DNA of 64,000 nt from Paenibacillus massiliensis subsp. panacisoli DSM 21345 (GCF_000426545.1 NZ_AUFO01000032.1:1-64000), one strand, 5' to 3'. Counted from the stretch's first letter, positions 44,240-54,216 are shown. A program made the numbers and translations. Notes: generated by a model not told the origin, from the letters alone.

Positions 44240-45850
44240 ATGAAGTACGATTTCGAATTAGACTTGAACTCTAATAATTCTTTGGCGCTGATAGCTAAAG
44301 AAATTGAGGCTCATGCAACAGTGCTGGAATTTGGTCCAGCTGCAGGAAGATTAACTCGTTACATGAAAGAGAAATTACAGTGCGATGTTTATATCGTGGA
44401 AATAGATCAAGAGGCAGCCATTAAAGCTTTACAATATGCAAAAGAGGGAATAGTAGGAGATATTGAAAGTTTAGAGTGGCTGGAGAAATTTAGGGATATA
44501 AAGTTTGACTATATCATTTTTGCAGACGTATTAGAGCATCTGTATAACCCGCAACGTGTCCTGGAGTCTGCTGCTTCCTTATTAAAGGAAAATGGCTCGG
44601 TATGTATTTCTATTCCGAACATTGCACATAACAGTGTAATCATTGAAATGTTGCATAACAAATTTCAGTATAGACCAATAGGCATTTTGGATGATACACA
44701 CATTCGATTTTTCACCTATCCTACGTTGATAAATATGATAGAATCCAGTGGATATGTCACAGTTAAGGAAAGTGCCGTAATAAAAAGGGTTGGTGAGACG
44801 GAGATCGGCAATTTTTTTGACGGACTCCCCAATTCTGTTTCAGCTTTTCTAAAGACACGTGACTTCGGAGATGTATACCAATATGTGCTGAAGATAAGAA
44901 AGAATGACCCGTTGTCTGAAGAGGGTGTACTTAGAAATATTCCTTTAACTAGCAATTACTATTTTTCGCAGTTGTATGTGGATACAGGACAGGGTTTTAG
45001 CGAAAGTCAAACGATTATTAATAACAAAACTTACTCTGGCCAGATCACTTTCGAGCTAGATAATTTTGAAGAAGTGAGCCGCCTTAGATTTGACCCATTG
45101 AATGTCAGTTGTTCTCTAAAAATTGAGAACATAGAGTTGATTGCGAAGGATGGAACAACTCATACACTTGATTCTTATGAGACGAATGCAGAATACGTAC
45201 AAGATAATTTTTGTGTCTTTTTCAATTCTGATCCACAAATCCTAATGGATCTACATGGCTTTTTTGATTTGCAAAAAGTTGTAATTACGTTATCTATAAT
45301 TGATCAAGAATTTGATAAATACAAGTTTATAGACGTTCTGGTAGAAAATATTGAGGAAACTAAGAGAGAACAATCTATACTTTTAGGGCAGTTAGATGAA
45401 CGAAGTGATACCGTCCGTTTTTCTAACGAAAAATTAAATAAGTTGAAAGAAATATTAGACAATCTGTTGCAAGAAAAAGAGAGCCTGGAAAAAGAGAACG
45501 ATGAATACGAATCAGATATATACGAAGTAAGGAAAGAGAAAGAAGAATTGACTGTATTAGTAGAAAAGTTAACACAAGATCTAGAAGCTAAAGTACATGA
45601 ATTTACAAAAAGTATAAATGAACAAACGCAACAATTAGATGAACGTACTCAACAATTAGATGAACGTACTCAACAATTAGATGAACGTACGAGAAGCTTC
45701 TTAGAACAGGAAGAGAAAATGAAAGAAATGAGTGCGACCATTGGAAATCTAGAAGCAAAAGTCAGTGAACAATCAGATGAATTAAATAGAATTTATGCAT
45801 CAAAAAGATGGAAATTAATATCTAAATTCAAGAAAATGGGTGTGGATTAA
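44240..45850 (+). CDS. SAM-dependent methyltransferase with C-terminal coiled coil, WbdD/WsaE-like chain terminator
   Basis: A 536-residue protein. Residues 1-170 form a class I methyltransferase (SAM loop VLEFGPAAGRLTRYM, acidic end of strand 2 VEIDQEA, and YIIFADVLEHLYNP). A beta-rich middle region (about 235-370) is followed by a coiled coil (about 370-525) with three heptads QQLDERT at 464-484. In E. coli WbdD a methyltransferase/kinase plus coiled coil caps the O-antigen and sets its length. Here no kinase motif is visible. It lies six bases after wzt and overlaps the next glycosyltransferase start (TAATG). The capping role is inferred from architecture and neighbours. Confidence 0.82.
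   Translation: MKYDFELDLNSNNSLALIAKEIEAHATVLEFGPAAGRLTRYMKEKLQCDVYIVEIDQEAAIKALQYAKEGIVGDIESLEWLEKFRDIKFDYIIFADVLEHLYNPQRVLESAASLLKENGSVCISIPNIAHNSVIIEMLHNKFQYRPIGILDDTHIRFFTYPTLINMIESSGYVTVKESAVIKRVGETEIGNFFDGLPNSVSAFLKTRDFGDVYQYVLKIRKNDPLSEEGVLRNIPLTSNYYFSQLYVDTGQGFSESQTIINNKTYSGQITFELDNFEEVSRLRFDPLNVSCSLKIENIELIAKDGTTHTLDSYETNAEYVQDNFCVFFNSDPQILMDLHGFFDLQKVVITLSIIDQEFDKYKFIDVLVENIEETKREQSILLGQLDERSDTVRFSNEKLNKLKEILDNLLQEKESLEKENDEYESDIYEVRKEKEELTVLVEKLTQDLEAKVHEFTKSINEQTQQLDERTQQLDERTQQLDERTRSFLEQEEKMKEMSATIGNLEAKVSEQSDELNRIYASKRWKLISKFKKMGVD
45629..45691 (+). repeat. Three in-frame 21-bp tandem repeats in the coiled coil
   Basis: Copies at 45629-45649, 45650-45670 and 45671-45691 differ only in the last base of copy three. 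Each encodes one turn of heptads, QQLDERT, so copy-number change keeps frame and changes coiled-coil length by about 1 nm per unit (inferred). Confidence 0.95.
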
Positions 45851-48800
45851 TGTCAGTAGGTCATTTGTTGGATACAATTAATGCCGTATTAGATAGAAAC
45901 ACAAAAAAAAATAACATGCTTAGGACCTCTGACGTTTTCAAGACTAATAACGTTAGCAATTTAGGGACTAATGAAAATAACCAATTTTACGTGCTTGAAT
46001 CGGATCAAGAGGCACAAATAACATTCTCAGTAAGCAGAGAAATTCAATTTGTGAAATTTATTTATTGCATCTTTAATTCTAACGACCAAGGTAAAGTAAG
46101 TCTTGTTTGTCACGGAGAACATGGGGAACTACAGAAATTTGATGTAGGGGATTTTAATGGCACAAGTATCCCTTTTTATTTTAAGACGCATTTCAATATA
46201 TCGAGAATTGATGTCCATCTTAGTTCTTCTGAATCCTTTGAGATCAGCCAGCTTGAGCTAATAGGAATCTCCAAAAGTGAATATGTGTATAATAAACTCA
46301 AAATGTATGGGGTAAAACTTAATAAGACGATTAGGCTTCAGCCTCATTTGCGCAAGAGATTCTTTCAGGAGATTAAGGCATCAGGATTCAAATTAGCAAT
46401 AGCTAAAGTTAAACAAAAGCTATACAGTACTGACCCTCAGACGAATATTATAGAGTTTCATAATCAGGTTACAATTGAAAGCAAGAGTGCTGTAAATAAT
46501 GAGAAGGCAATTTTATTCATAGTGCATGATGCCCAAAATGCAGGAGCTTCGATCTTGTCATTAAATATGATTAAGATTCTTAAGAGTGTGTATGGTAAAA
46601 GGATTATTGCCATTCTACTTAAAGGAGGGCCCCTGGAAAAAGATTTCGCAGAAGTTGCTGAGGTAATCAGTCTACATCAACATTCATTATCTTTTCTTGA
46701 AAATGAAAAGGAAGTAAATGATATAGTTCGCTCTTTATCAATGAGTGGTGTAAAGTACTGCATAGCTAATTCAGTAGTTTCAAGTATTCTAGTTAAAACT
46801 CTTAAAAACAATGGCATTGAAACGATTTCCTTAATTCACGAATTACCCACTTCAATCCATACGTATAACTTTACAGAGGCCGCCAAGCTTGCAGCTCGCT
46901 ATGCAACAAAAGTCGTTTTTCCTAACCAGTTTGTTAAGGATAACTTTGTCGAGTATTTCCCTCTTGATGAGGAACGATCTCTGATTATGCCTCAAGGTAT
47001 ATATAAAAAAAGATCAAAGAATTTAGATAAAGAGCTTGCGAAAGCTCAGTTGCATAAAAGGTTAGGGATACCCAATGATGCAACTGTTTTATTGGGTTGC
47101 GGATATGGTGACCTTAGAAAAGGTCTTGATTTATTTTTCAAACTAGCTCAGGAGTTGGTTCATAAGAAGCAGCTTCGTCATATGCATTTCGTGTGGATGG
47201 GTGAGACTGAAGGAATTCTTGAAAAATGGTTGATGCATGATGCGAATACTTTAGGACTCACCAATAATATTCATATGATTGGGTTCCAGTCTGACCCGCT
47301 ACCTATTTTTGAAGGAGCCGATCTTTTTGTTTTAACTTCTCGAGAAGATCCTTTTCCCTCTATTGCACTAGAAGCCATTGATAATGGGACTCCGGTTGTT
47401 GCCTTTAAAGATGGTGGAGGAATGCCTGAGCTTGTAACTGAGCTTGGTATTAGCCCAATACCTTATCTGGATGTCAGTTCAATGGCTATGGAAGTAGAGA
47501 GAATTCTGGGGAATGAAGACATTTACAGTTCAATTGTTAATAGAGGACACAAAGCAATAGAGGAGAAGTTTAATTTTACGACATATGTTGGCGACATTTT
47601 GAAGAGTATTGAGCCGTCGACAACTGAAAAACTTGATTATAAGGTTTCAGTAATTATTCCAAATTATAACTACGAATCTTTTATTGAACAAAGACTTCTA
47701 TCAATTATTAACCAAACTGTAACACCATATGAAATTATCTTCTTGGACGATGTGTCGAAGGACAATAGTGTTAATTTGGCAAGAAAAATTTTGAATGAGC
47801 ACAATATTAAACACAAGGTTATTGTCAATCAACAGAATGTAGGTTGCTTTGGGCAATGGATTAACGGAATTAAAGAAGCTGAAGGAGATATTATCTGGAT
47901 AGCTGAAGCCGATGATTTGTGTGAGTCCGTTATGCTTGAAAGATTGCTTCCAGCATTTAAAGATCAGGAAGTTAATCTTTCCTATGCACAGTCTCAAATC
48001 ATCGATGAACATTCAAATAAAGTAGACTATCATTATACTCAATATACCGATGACTTATCTGTTGATAAGTGGTTACAATCGTATTGTATTAGTGGAAAAG
48101 ATGAAGTTGTTCAAGGTTTAGGTATCAAAAACACTATTCCTAATGCTAGCGCAGTTCTTATGAGAGCATCTGCACTAGCAGGCATTGACAAAGAGTTGAA
48201 GAACTACAAGATCGGTGGGGATTGGTTCGGCTATTTGTTTGTTCTGAAGCAGGGTAAAATTTCATTTACACCTGAAATCTTAAATTACCACCGTAGACAC
48301 TCTCAAAGCATCATTAGCAGAAATGAACAAAAGGTTGACCTTTATAGAGAACTGCTAGACATTAAGCAATATATTATTGACACTTATGAATTACCTGTGA
48401 GTATGCTGGACAGATTCCTGGAACAAGTTCCTAAAGATTATGAAAGGCTAGGATGTGCAGGTTATAGTAGTAGAAATATCTTTGATAACCCGGAATTAGC
48501 AGAGAAAATGAAACTGGTTAAAGAAAATGCAGTGCTAAAATTTTCCGGCACGAACTATTTAAGCGAAACGAAGAATTTACTTTTTGTTACGCCTGATTTT
48601 GAAGTTGGTGGGGGACAAATGCTGGTTATAAGACTTGCGAATTTCTTCTCAACTTTCCAAAATGTGTACATTTACAATGCTAGACCTTGGCTGGAGGAAG
48701 AATCTGTGCTTAAAATGATTTCTCCTTCTGTGAAGGTGTTGCCTAGCACGGGTAACCCAGAAGAATTAAAATCTTATATTGAAAATCTTAATATTGACAC

Positions 48801-49671
48801 AATTAATTCTCATATTTGGTGGTCTGATAAGATCGTCTTTAATGCAATAAAAGAAAGCAAAGATATAAATTGGGTATTATCTATGCATGGATGTTATGAG
48901 GCTCTTCAACAAAATCCTGATTGGGACCATGATTTTTTGAATATAGTCCCGATGGTTTTAGAGAGAGCTAATCATATTATTCACGCAACAGATAAAAATC
49001 TGAAGATCTTTGAGCAGGTAAAAGTATCAGAGCCAAATAAAATAAAAAAGGTATACTATGGATATGACTTACAAAGCATTCCTGAAAAAGACAAGGCTAT
49101 ATTAGGTATTAAGCAGAATGATTTTGTATTTGGCTTAGTTTCTCGTGCCATTAAAGAAAAAGGCTGGGAAGAAAGTATACAGGCTATAATAAAATTAAAT
49201 AAAGAAAGTAACTCGAATTCCCATCTCATCTTGGTTGGCGACAGTGAGTATTCTAAAGCTCTTAAAGAAAAATATAAGAATTATGATTATATCCATTTTA
49301 TTATGGACTTGCGGGAACCTTCTGAATGGATTGGCTGGGTTAAGGTTTTTGATGTAGCGTTGTTACCAACTTATTTCATCTCGGAGAGCTTACCTAATTC
49401 AGTAATCGAGTATTTAGCTTACGATAAACCAGTAATCTCTACCAACATTGGGGAAATTCGTTACATGATTCAATCTCAAGAAGAGAATAAGTCAGCTGGA
49501 ATTTTACTTGAGCTAAATCAAGGTATTGTTAATGTTGATGACATTGTTGATGCCATGAAGGTAATGACTAATGAACCGGAGAAGTTTTTGGAATATAAAG
49601 AGAATACCTCGGTATTGTTCAAACAATTTACTATGCATAATTTTGCAAGTAGATATTACGATTATTTTTGA
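45850..49671 (+). CDS. Triple-domain glycosyltransferase (GT4-GT2-GT4)
   Basis: A 1273-residue cytoplasmic enzyme. A strand-rich N-terminal part (about 40-140) resembles the middle region of the preceding methyltransferase and may bind the same glycan or protein. The first GT4 domain (about 218-590) has HDAQNAGAS and EDPFPSIALEA. The GT2 domain (about 598-850) has VSVIIPNYNYESFIEQ and the DxD-like EADDL. The second GT4 domain (about 909-1273) has VTPDFEVGGGQM and ESLPNSVIEYL. Each domain could add a different sugar of the repeat. Multi-domain rhamnosyltransferases such as WsaE are known from Geobacillus S-layer glycan clusters. The start overlaps the previous stop. Confidence 0.88.
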   Translation: MSVGHLLDTINAVLDRNTKKNNMLRTSDVFKTNNVSNLGTNENNQFYVLESDQEAQITFSVSREIQFVKFIYCIFNSNDQGKVSLVCHGEHGELQKFDVGDFNGTSIPFYFKTHFNISRIDVHLSSSESFEISQLELIGISKSEYVYNKLKMYGVKLNKTIRLQPHLRKRFFQEIKASGFKLAIAKVKQKLYSTDPQTNIIEFHNQVTIESKSAVNNEKAILFIVHDAQNAGASILSLNMIKILKSVYGKRIIAILLKGGPLEKDFAEVAEVISLHQHSLSFLENEKEVNDIVRSLSMSGVKYCIANSVVSSILVKTLKNNGIETISLIHELPTSIHTYNFTEAAKLAARYATKVVFPNQFVKDNFVEYFPLDEERSLIMPQGIYKKRSKNLDKELAKAQLHKRLGIPNDATVLLGCGYGDLRKGLDLFFKLAQELVHKKQLRHMHFVWMGETEGILEKWLMHDANTLGLTNNIHMIGFQSDPLPIFEGADLFVLTSREDPFPSIALEAIDNGTPVVAFKDGGGMPELVTELGISPIPYLDVSSMAMEVERILGNEDIYSSIVNRGHKAIEEKFNFTTYVGDILKSIEPSTTEKLDYKVSVIIPNYNYESFIEQRLLSIINQTVTPYEIIFLDDVSKDNSVNLARKILNEHNIKHKVIVNQQNVGCFGQWINGIKEAEGDIIWIAEADDLCESVMLERLLPAFKDQEVNLSYAQSQIIDEHSNKVDYHYTQYTDDLSVDKWLQSYCISGKDEVVQGLGIKNTIPNASAVLMRASALAGIDKELKNYKIGGDWFGYLFVLKQGKISFTPEILNYHRRHSQSIISRNEQKVDLYRELLDIKQYIIDTYELPVSMLDRFLEQVPKDYERLGCAGYSSRNIFDNPELAEKMKLVKENAVLKFSGTNYLSETKNLLFVTPDFEVGGGQMLVIRLANFFSTFQNVYIYNARPWLEEESVLKMISPSVKVLPSTGNPEELKSYIENLNIDTINSHIWWSDKIVFNAIKESKDINWVLSMHGCYEALQQNPDWDHDFLNIVPMVLERANHIIHATDKNLKIFEQVKVSEPNKIKKVYYGYDLQSIPEKDKAILGIKQNDFVFGLVSRAIKEKGWEESIQAIIKLNKESNSNSHLILVGDSEYSKALKEKYKNYDYIHFIMDLREPSEWIGWVKVFDVALLPTYFISESLPNSVIEYLAYDKPVISTNIGEIRYMIQSQEENKSAGILLELNQGIVNVDDIVDAMKVMTNEPEKFLEYKENTSVLFKQFTMHNFASRYYDYF

Positions 49672-49677
49672 ATAGCT

Positions 49678-49714
49678 GTTAAAGTCACTGGTCTTAATGA
49701 TCGGTGACTTTAAC
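49678..49714. repeat. Intra-operon hairpin
   Basis: A perfect 11-bp stem GTTAAAGTCAC / GTGACTTTAAC lies between the triple glycosyltransferase and the epimerase, without a T tail. It may stabilise or partly attenuate the transcript. Confidence 0.6.
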
Positions 49715-49735
49715 AATGTAGAAAGGAAAGACCCT

Positions 49736-50665
49736 ATGAACACAATTGTTTTTGGAGGGGCAGGGTTTATTGGGGCCGAGCTAATTAAAAGGCTTTGTTC
49801 TAGAGGCACGAAGGTAACTCTTTATGACCGTAATATCAACAAAAAAAAGTTGCCAGAAGGAAAGTATAATGTAATTGAGGGCGATTTTTTTTCGGAAACT
49901 AATTTTAAGAGTTATCTAGAGGGAAAAGATACTATTATTCAGTTAATTAGTAGCGTTACACCCTCTAGTTCAATGGAAAATGTATTGGAGCCATATTCTA
50001 AAGATGTTATTAAAACATTAGAGTTAATAGAGGCTGCAAAAGAAGTGGGCATTAAAAAGATTATATTCTTGTCTTCAGGTGGAACTGTATATGGAGAAGT
50101 AAATGCTGATTTACTGAATGAGATGATGCCGTGTTCTCCATTAAATCATTATGGAAATATGAAGCTAACAATTGAAAAAATCTTACTCATGTACAACAAG
50201 CTATTTAATATGAACAACATTATACTTAGAGTTGCGAACCCTTATGGTGCTGGACAGTCACCTGATAAAAAAATTGGAGCAATCTCTATTTTTATGCATC
50301 GTATTCTAAATAATGAACCAATATCCATTTATGGTGAAGGACAAATTGTCAGAGATTACATTGAGATTTCAGATGTGTGCGAGGCAATTATTACATCTTT
50401 AAAATATGAGCCTCCGCGAAATGATTCAGATCCGATATTTAATGTAGGCACTGGAAGAGGGTTATCGTTACTTGAAATCATTCGCTTAATTGAAATGGTT
50501 ACAGGTACTGATGCCATAGTTAAATTCTACAGTGAAAGAAGTTATGATGTTAAGAGAAATGTACTTGATCCCCGTAAAGCTCAGGAGAAGCTAGGTTTCT
50601 ATTCTAAAGTAGCGGCAGAAAAAGGCATTGAATCCCTATATAGAAGTATTAGAGGAATTAATTAA
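49736..50665 (+). CDS. NAD-dependent nucleotide-sugar epimerase/dehydratase
   Basis: A 309-residue extended short-chain dehydrogenase. It has the NAD-binding GGAGFIGAE at the start, SSGGTVYGE and the catalytic YGNMK (YxxxK), followed by a UDP-glucose 4-epimerase-like substrate region (VANPYGAGQ, FNVGTGRGLSLLEI). It probably makes UDP-galactose or a related sugar for the glycan; a 4,6-dehydratase or decarboxylase role is less likely but possible. AAAGGAA precedes the ATG at 49736; an upstream in-frame ATG lies inside the intra-operon hairpin. The next start overlaps its stop. Confidence 0.87.
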   Translation: MNTIVFGGAGFIGAELIKRLCSRGTKVTLYDRNINKKKLPEGKYNVIEGDFFSETNFKSYLEGKDTIIQLISSVTPSSSMENVLEPYSKDVIKTLELIEAAKEVGIKKIIFLSSGGTVYGEVNADLLNEMMPCSPLNHYGNMKLTIEKILLMYNKLFNMNNIILRVANPYGAGQSPDKKIGAISIFMHRILNNEPISIYGEGQIVRDYIEISDVCEAIITSLKYEPPRNDSDPIFNVGTGRGLSLLEIIRLIEMVTGTDAIVKFYSERSYDVKRNVLDPRKAQEKLGFYSKVAAEKGIESLYRSIRGIN

Positions 50666-51636
50666 TGAAGGTATCGGTTGTCATTCCGAACTACAATGGT
50701 GACATATACTTACAGGATTGCCTTTGTTCTTTGAAAAATCAAACATTCACTGATTTTGAAGTGATCCTAGTGGACAATAATTCGACTGATAATAGTATTA
50801 ATCTAGCTCAGTCTGTCCTTCCTAGTATTACCATAATAAAATTGGCTTCAAATTTGGGATTCAGTAAAGCCGTAAATACCGGGATTATGAGATCTCAAGG
50901 TGAGTTTGTTGTGCTTTTAAATAATGATACAATAGCTTATGCTGACTGGCTTTTTAATCTAGTTCATTGTATCGAGCAAGATACATCAATTTTTTCATGC
51001 TCTAGCAAAATGTTGATTTATCATGACCCTTGTTTGGTGGATGACGCTGGAGATACGTATACTATTTTTGGTAATGCTTATCAAGAGGGGCATGGACAAC
51101 ACAAGCATTTTTTTGACAAAGATCAGGATGTCTTTAGTGCTTGCGCGGGTGCTGCAATTTACAGACGGAGCCTCTTTGATAAAATAGGGTATTTTGACGA
51201 ACGTTTTTTTGCATATCTGGAGGACGTTGATATTGGATATAGAGGAAGGTTATATGGGTTTCGAAATGTCCTCTGTTCTACTGCCGAGATACTCCATATA
51301 GGAAGTGCAACAACTGGTGGAGGGTTTTCTCCTCTAAAAGTAAAGCTGTCAGCAAGGAATAATATTTTTTTAATATACAAAAACATGCTTCTTGTTCAAA
51401 TCTTGCTTAACTCCCCTTTTTTGCTTTTAGGATTATTCATGAAATATCGCTTCTTCAAAAAAAAAGGCTTATCTAAAGAATACATTGAGGGTCTACTAGA
51501 GGCGTTTCGTTATTTAAAAAATCAACGAATTGAAAAAAGTCAATATAAGATGAAATATGTCATTTCTGTACAACATTGGCTTGTAAAAAAAGGGGTTTAT
51601 TCTTTCTGGATTAAAGTTCAAAAACTGCTTAAATAG
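50665..51636 (+). CDS. Family-2 glycosyltransferase (WbbL/rhamnosyltransferase-like)
   Basis: A 323-residue GT2 enzyme. It has VSVVIPNYNGDIYLQD at the N-terminus, VDNNSTDNS, NLGFSKAVNTGI and the metal-binding NNDT, then YLEDVDIGYRGRLYGF. This is the pattern of rhamnosyltransferases such as WbbL that use dTDP-rhamnose made by the rml genes here. The C-terminal hydrophobic stretch (LLNSPFLLLGLF) may associate with the membrane. Its start overlaps the epimerase stop (TAATG). Donor and linkage are not determinable from sequence. Confidence 0.88.
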   Translation: MKVSVVIPNYNGDIYLQDCLCSLKNQTFTDFEVILVDNNSTDNSINLAQSVLPSITIIKLASNLGFSKAVNTGIMRSQGEFVVLLNNDTIAYADWLFNLVHCIEQDTSIFSCSSKMLIYHDPCLVDDAGDTYTIFGNAYQEGHGQHKHFFDKDQDVFSACAGAAIYRRSLFDKIGYFDERFFAYLEDVDIGYRGRLYGFRNVLCSTAEILHIGSATTGGGFSPLKVKLSARNNIFLIYKNMLLVQILLNSPFLLLGLFMKYRFFKKKGLSKEYIEGLLEAFRYLKNQRIEKSQYKMKYVISVQHWLVKKGVYSFWIKVQKLLK

Positions 51637-51741
51637 GGCCACTAGTGTTAATCACCTTTTATATATGTACCCAATATAATAATTAAACTATAACTAGACA
51701 CTCTAGGTAAATATCTGAGCTTAAGTGAAAGGAGCAAAAAT

Positions 51742-52290
51742 GTGAAAGTAATCTCTTTGAAGCTAGACGGTGCAAAAATAATTGAGCCTGCAGTATACGG
51801 TGATCATAGAGGTTTTTTTACAGAAAGTTATAATGAAAAATTGTTCCATGATAATGACATCAAGTATAATTTTCTGCAAGATAATCACTCACTCTCAGCA
51901 GAGGCTGGAGTATTACGGGGGTTGCATTATCAAATTTCACCCAAAGCCCAAACTAAGTTAGTAAGGGTGATATCGGGAGCGATATATGATGTAATTGTGG
52001 ACATTCGTAAAGACTCAGCTACTTTTGGTGAATGGGTAGGGGTAATAATAAGTGAGCACAACAAGCGACAACTTCTGGTTCCAAAAGGCTTCGCTCATGG
52101 TTTCTGTACACTCGTTCCTAATACTCAGGTTCTTTATAAAGTAGATGAGTACTATTCACCTGAGCATGATCGTGGGATACTGTGGAATGACCCTAACTTG
52201 AATATTGATTGGCCTACATCTAAAGTAATCTTGTCTGAAAAAGATACAAAACATCCGCTATTTGAAGAGATTGATTTTGAATTAGTTTGA
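51742..52290 (+). CDS. rmlC: dTDP-4-dehydrorhamnose 3,5-epimerase (RmlC)
   Basis: A 182-residue cupin-type enzyme, third step of dTDP-rhamnose synthesis. It has DHRGFFTESYNE, the catalytic histidine in GVLRGLHYQ, VRVISGAIYDVIVDIRKDS and the C-terminal YKVDEYYSPEHDRGILWNDP. The start is GTG, with AAAGGAG eight bases upstream. An overlapping ATG is out of frame. It is AT-rich like the preceding genes, and is followed by rmlB after a 42-bp gap. Confidence 0.96.
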   Translation: MKVISLKLDGAKIIEPAVYGDHRGFFTESYNEKLFHDNDIKYNFLQDNHSLSAEAGVLRGLHYQISPKAQTKLVRVISGAIYDVIVDIRKDSATFGEWVGVIISEHNKRQLLVPKGFAHGFCTLVPNTQVLYKVDEYYSPEHDRGILWNDPNLNIDWPTSKVILSEKDTKHPLFEEIDFELV

Positions 52291-52332
52291 TGTTTTGGAC
52301 ACTAAAATACATTTGTAATCATGGAGGACTTT

Positions 52333-53352
52333 ATGAAACTTCTCGTCACCGGCGGCGCCGGTTTTATCGGCAGTAACTTTGTCATGTATATGCTGCAGCA
52401 GCATCCAGATTATCAAATTATCAACATAGATGCGCTTACCTACGCGGGAAATCTGGAGAATTTGAAATCTATCGAGCAAAATCCCAACCATACCTTCGTA
52501 AAGGCTGATATCACAGACACTCAGGCGATCGATCAACTGATGCAGCAAGGGATTGATGTTGTTGTCAACTTTGCGGCTGAATCGCATGTGGACCGGAGTA
52601 TTTTGGAGCCTGAAGTATTCGTGAAGACCAATGTGCTGGGAACCCAGGTGTTGCTGGATGCGGCCAAGAAGTATGGTGTAACCAAATTTGTACAGGTATC
52701 CACCGATGAAGTCTACGGTTCACTGGGTGAGACAGGTCTCTTCACTGAAGAGACACCTCTACAGCCTAATAGCCCTTACTCTGCTTCCAAGGCCGGTGGG
52801 GACTTGCTCGTGCGTGCTTATCATGAGACCTTCGGCTTACCTGTGAACATCACACGTTGCTCCAACAACTATGGACCTTATCAGTTCCCGGAGAAGCTGA
52901 TTCCGCTTATGATCTCTCGTGCGTTAAATGATCAGCAGTTGCCTGTATACGGAGATGGCTTGAACATCCGTGATTGGTTGTATGTAGAGGACCATTGCAG
53001 TGCCATTGATCTGGTCATTCATAACGGTAAGCTTGGTGAGGTCTACAATATTGGTGGCAACAATGAGCGTACCAATGTGCACATCGTCAAGACGATCCTG
53101 GCTGAGCTAGGTAAGCCAGAGTCGTTGATTTCCTATGTAGAGGACCGTCCTGGCCATGATCGCCGCTACGGCATTGACCCGACCAAGACGATGAATGAAC
53201 TGGGCTGGAAGCCGAAGCATAATTTTGAGACGGGAATCAAAGAAACGATCCAATGGTATCTGGCCAATAAAGAATGGTGGACGCGCATTCAGTCTGGAGA
53301 CTATCAAGCATACTACCAGCAGCAATATGCTTCCCGCTTGGGGGATCAATAG
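52333..53352 (+). CDS. rmlB: dTDP-glucose 4,6-dehydratase (RmlB)
   Basis: A 339-residue NAD-dependent dehydratase, second step of dTDP-rhamnose synthesis. It has TGGAGFIGSNF, ESHVDRSI, STDEVYGSLG, the catalytic YSASK and RCSNNYGPYQFPEKLIPL. The ATG at 52333 was chosen over an in-frame ATG four codons earlier, which lies against the GGAGG site. Codon choice and GC are clearly higher than in rmlC, so a composition boundary falls between the two genes. rmlD follows with no gap. Confidence 0.98.
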   Translation: MKLLVTGGAGFIGSNFVMYMLQQHPDYQIINIDALTYAGNLENLKSIEQNPNHTFVKADITDTQAIDQLMQQGIDVVVNFAAESHVDRSILEPEVFVKTNVLGTQVLLDAAKKYGVTKFVQVSTDEVYGSLGETGLFTEETPLQPNSPYSASKAGGDLLVRAYHETFGLPVNITRCSNNYGPYQFPEKLIPLMISRALNDQQLPVYGDGLNIRDWLYVEDHCSAIDLVIHNGKLGEVYNIGGNNERTNVHIVKTILAELGKPESLISYVEDRPGHDRRYGIDPTKTMNELGWKPKHNFETGIKETIQWYLANKEWWTRIQSGDYQAYYQQQYASRLGDQ

Positions 53353-54216
53353 ATGAAAGTCATGGTGACGGGAGCGGCTGGGCAACTGGGGACAGATGCC
53401 GTACGCATTTTCACGGAACAAGGCCACGAAGTACTTGCTAGTGATCGTGCGCAGCTCGATATTACAGACCAGCAGCAGACGTTAGATGCCGTTACAGCCT
53501 TTAAGCCAGACGCTATTGTCCATTGTGCAGCGTATACGGCTGTAGATGCTGCTGAGACAGACGTGGACGGTGCTTATCGTGTCAATGCAGTAGGTACACG
53601 TAATCTGGCCGTCGCTGCTGAACGGGTAGGAGCAAAGCTCATTTACATTAGTACGGATTATGTCTTCGATGGCCAATCGGAGCAAGCCTATCATGAATAT
53701 GACAATACGAACCCCCAGTCCATCTATGGTAAATCCAAGCGAGCTGGTGAGGTTCATACTCAGACGTTATCCTCACGTTATTTCATTGTGCGTACTTCTT
53801 GGGTGTACGGCTTACACGGCAATAATTTTGTGAAGACCATGCTGAAGCTTGGACAGGAAAAGCCAAGTCTTCAGGTCGTACACGATCAGAAGGGTTCACC
53901 CACGTATACCGTGGATCTGGTGCATTTTTTGGCTGAGCTGATGCTTACTGATAAATATGGAATATACCATGCCTCAGGCAGTGGTGCCTGCACCTGGTAT
54001 GAGTTCACGCAAGCCATTTTTGAGGAAGCTCGGGACATTATGGGGCTTACTATTCAAGCGGAGCTGCACCCTTGCACTACAGACCAGTTCCCACGCCCAG
54101 CTCATCGTCCAGCTAATTCGGTGATGGAGCATCTGTCGATTCGTACGAATGGCTTCAGTGACTTGCGGCCTTGGCGTGAAGCACTGAAGGATTTTCTCAA
54201 GGAGCTTTCAGCTTAG
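53353..54216 (+). CDS. rmlD: dTDP-4-dehydrorhamnose reductase (RmlD)
   Basis: A 287-residue short-chain reductase that completes dTDP-L-rhamnose. It has TGAAGQLGTDAV, HCAAYTAVDAAE, STDYVFDG, the catalytic YGKSK and RTSWVYG. It starts directly after the rmlB stop, with GGGGGA upstream, and ends before a terminator. GC is like rmlB, so the rmlBD pair may be the native part of the pathway. Confidence 0.97.
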   Translation: MKVMVTGAAGQLGTDAVRIFTEQGHEVLASDRAQLDITDQQQTLDAVTAFKPDAIVHCAAYTAVDAAETDVDGAYRVNAVGTRNLAVAAERVGAKLIYISTDYVFDGQSEQAYHEYDNTNPQSIYGKSKRAGEVHTQTLSSRYFIVRTSWVYGLHGNNFVKTMLKLGQEKPSLQVVHDQKGSPTYTVDLVHFLAELMLTDKYGIYHASGSGACTWYEFTQAIFEEARDIMGLTIQAELHPCTTDQFPRPAHRPANSVMEHLSIRTNGFSDLRPWREALKDFLKELSA

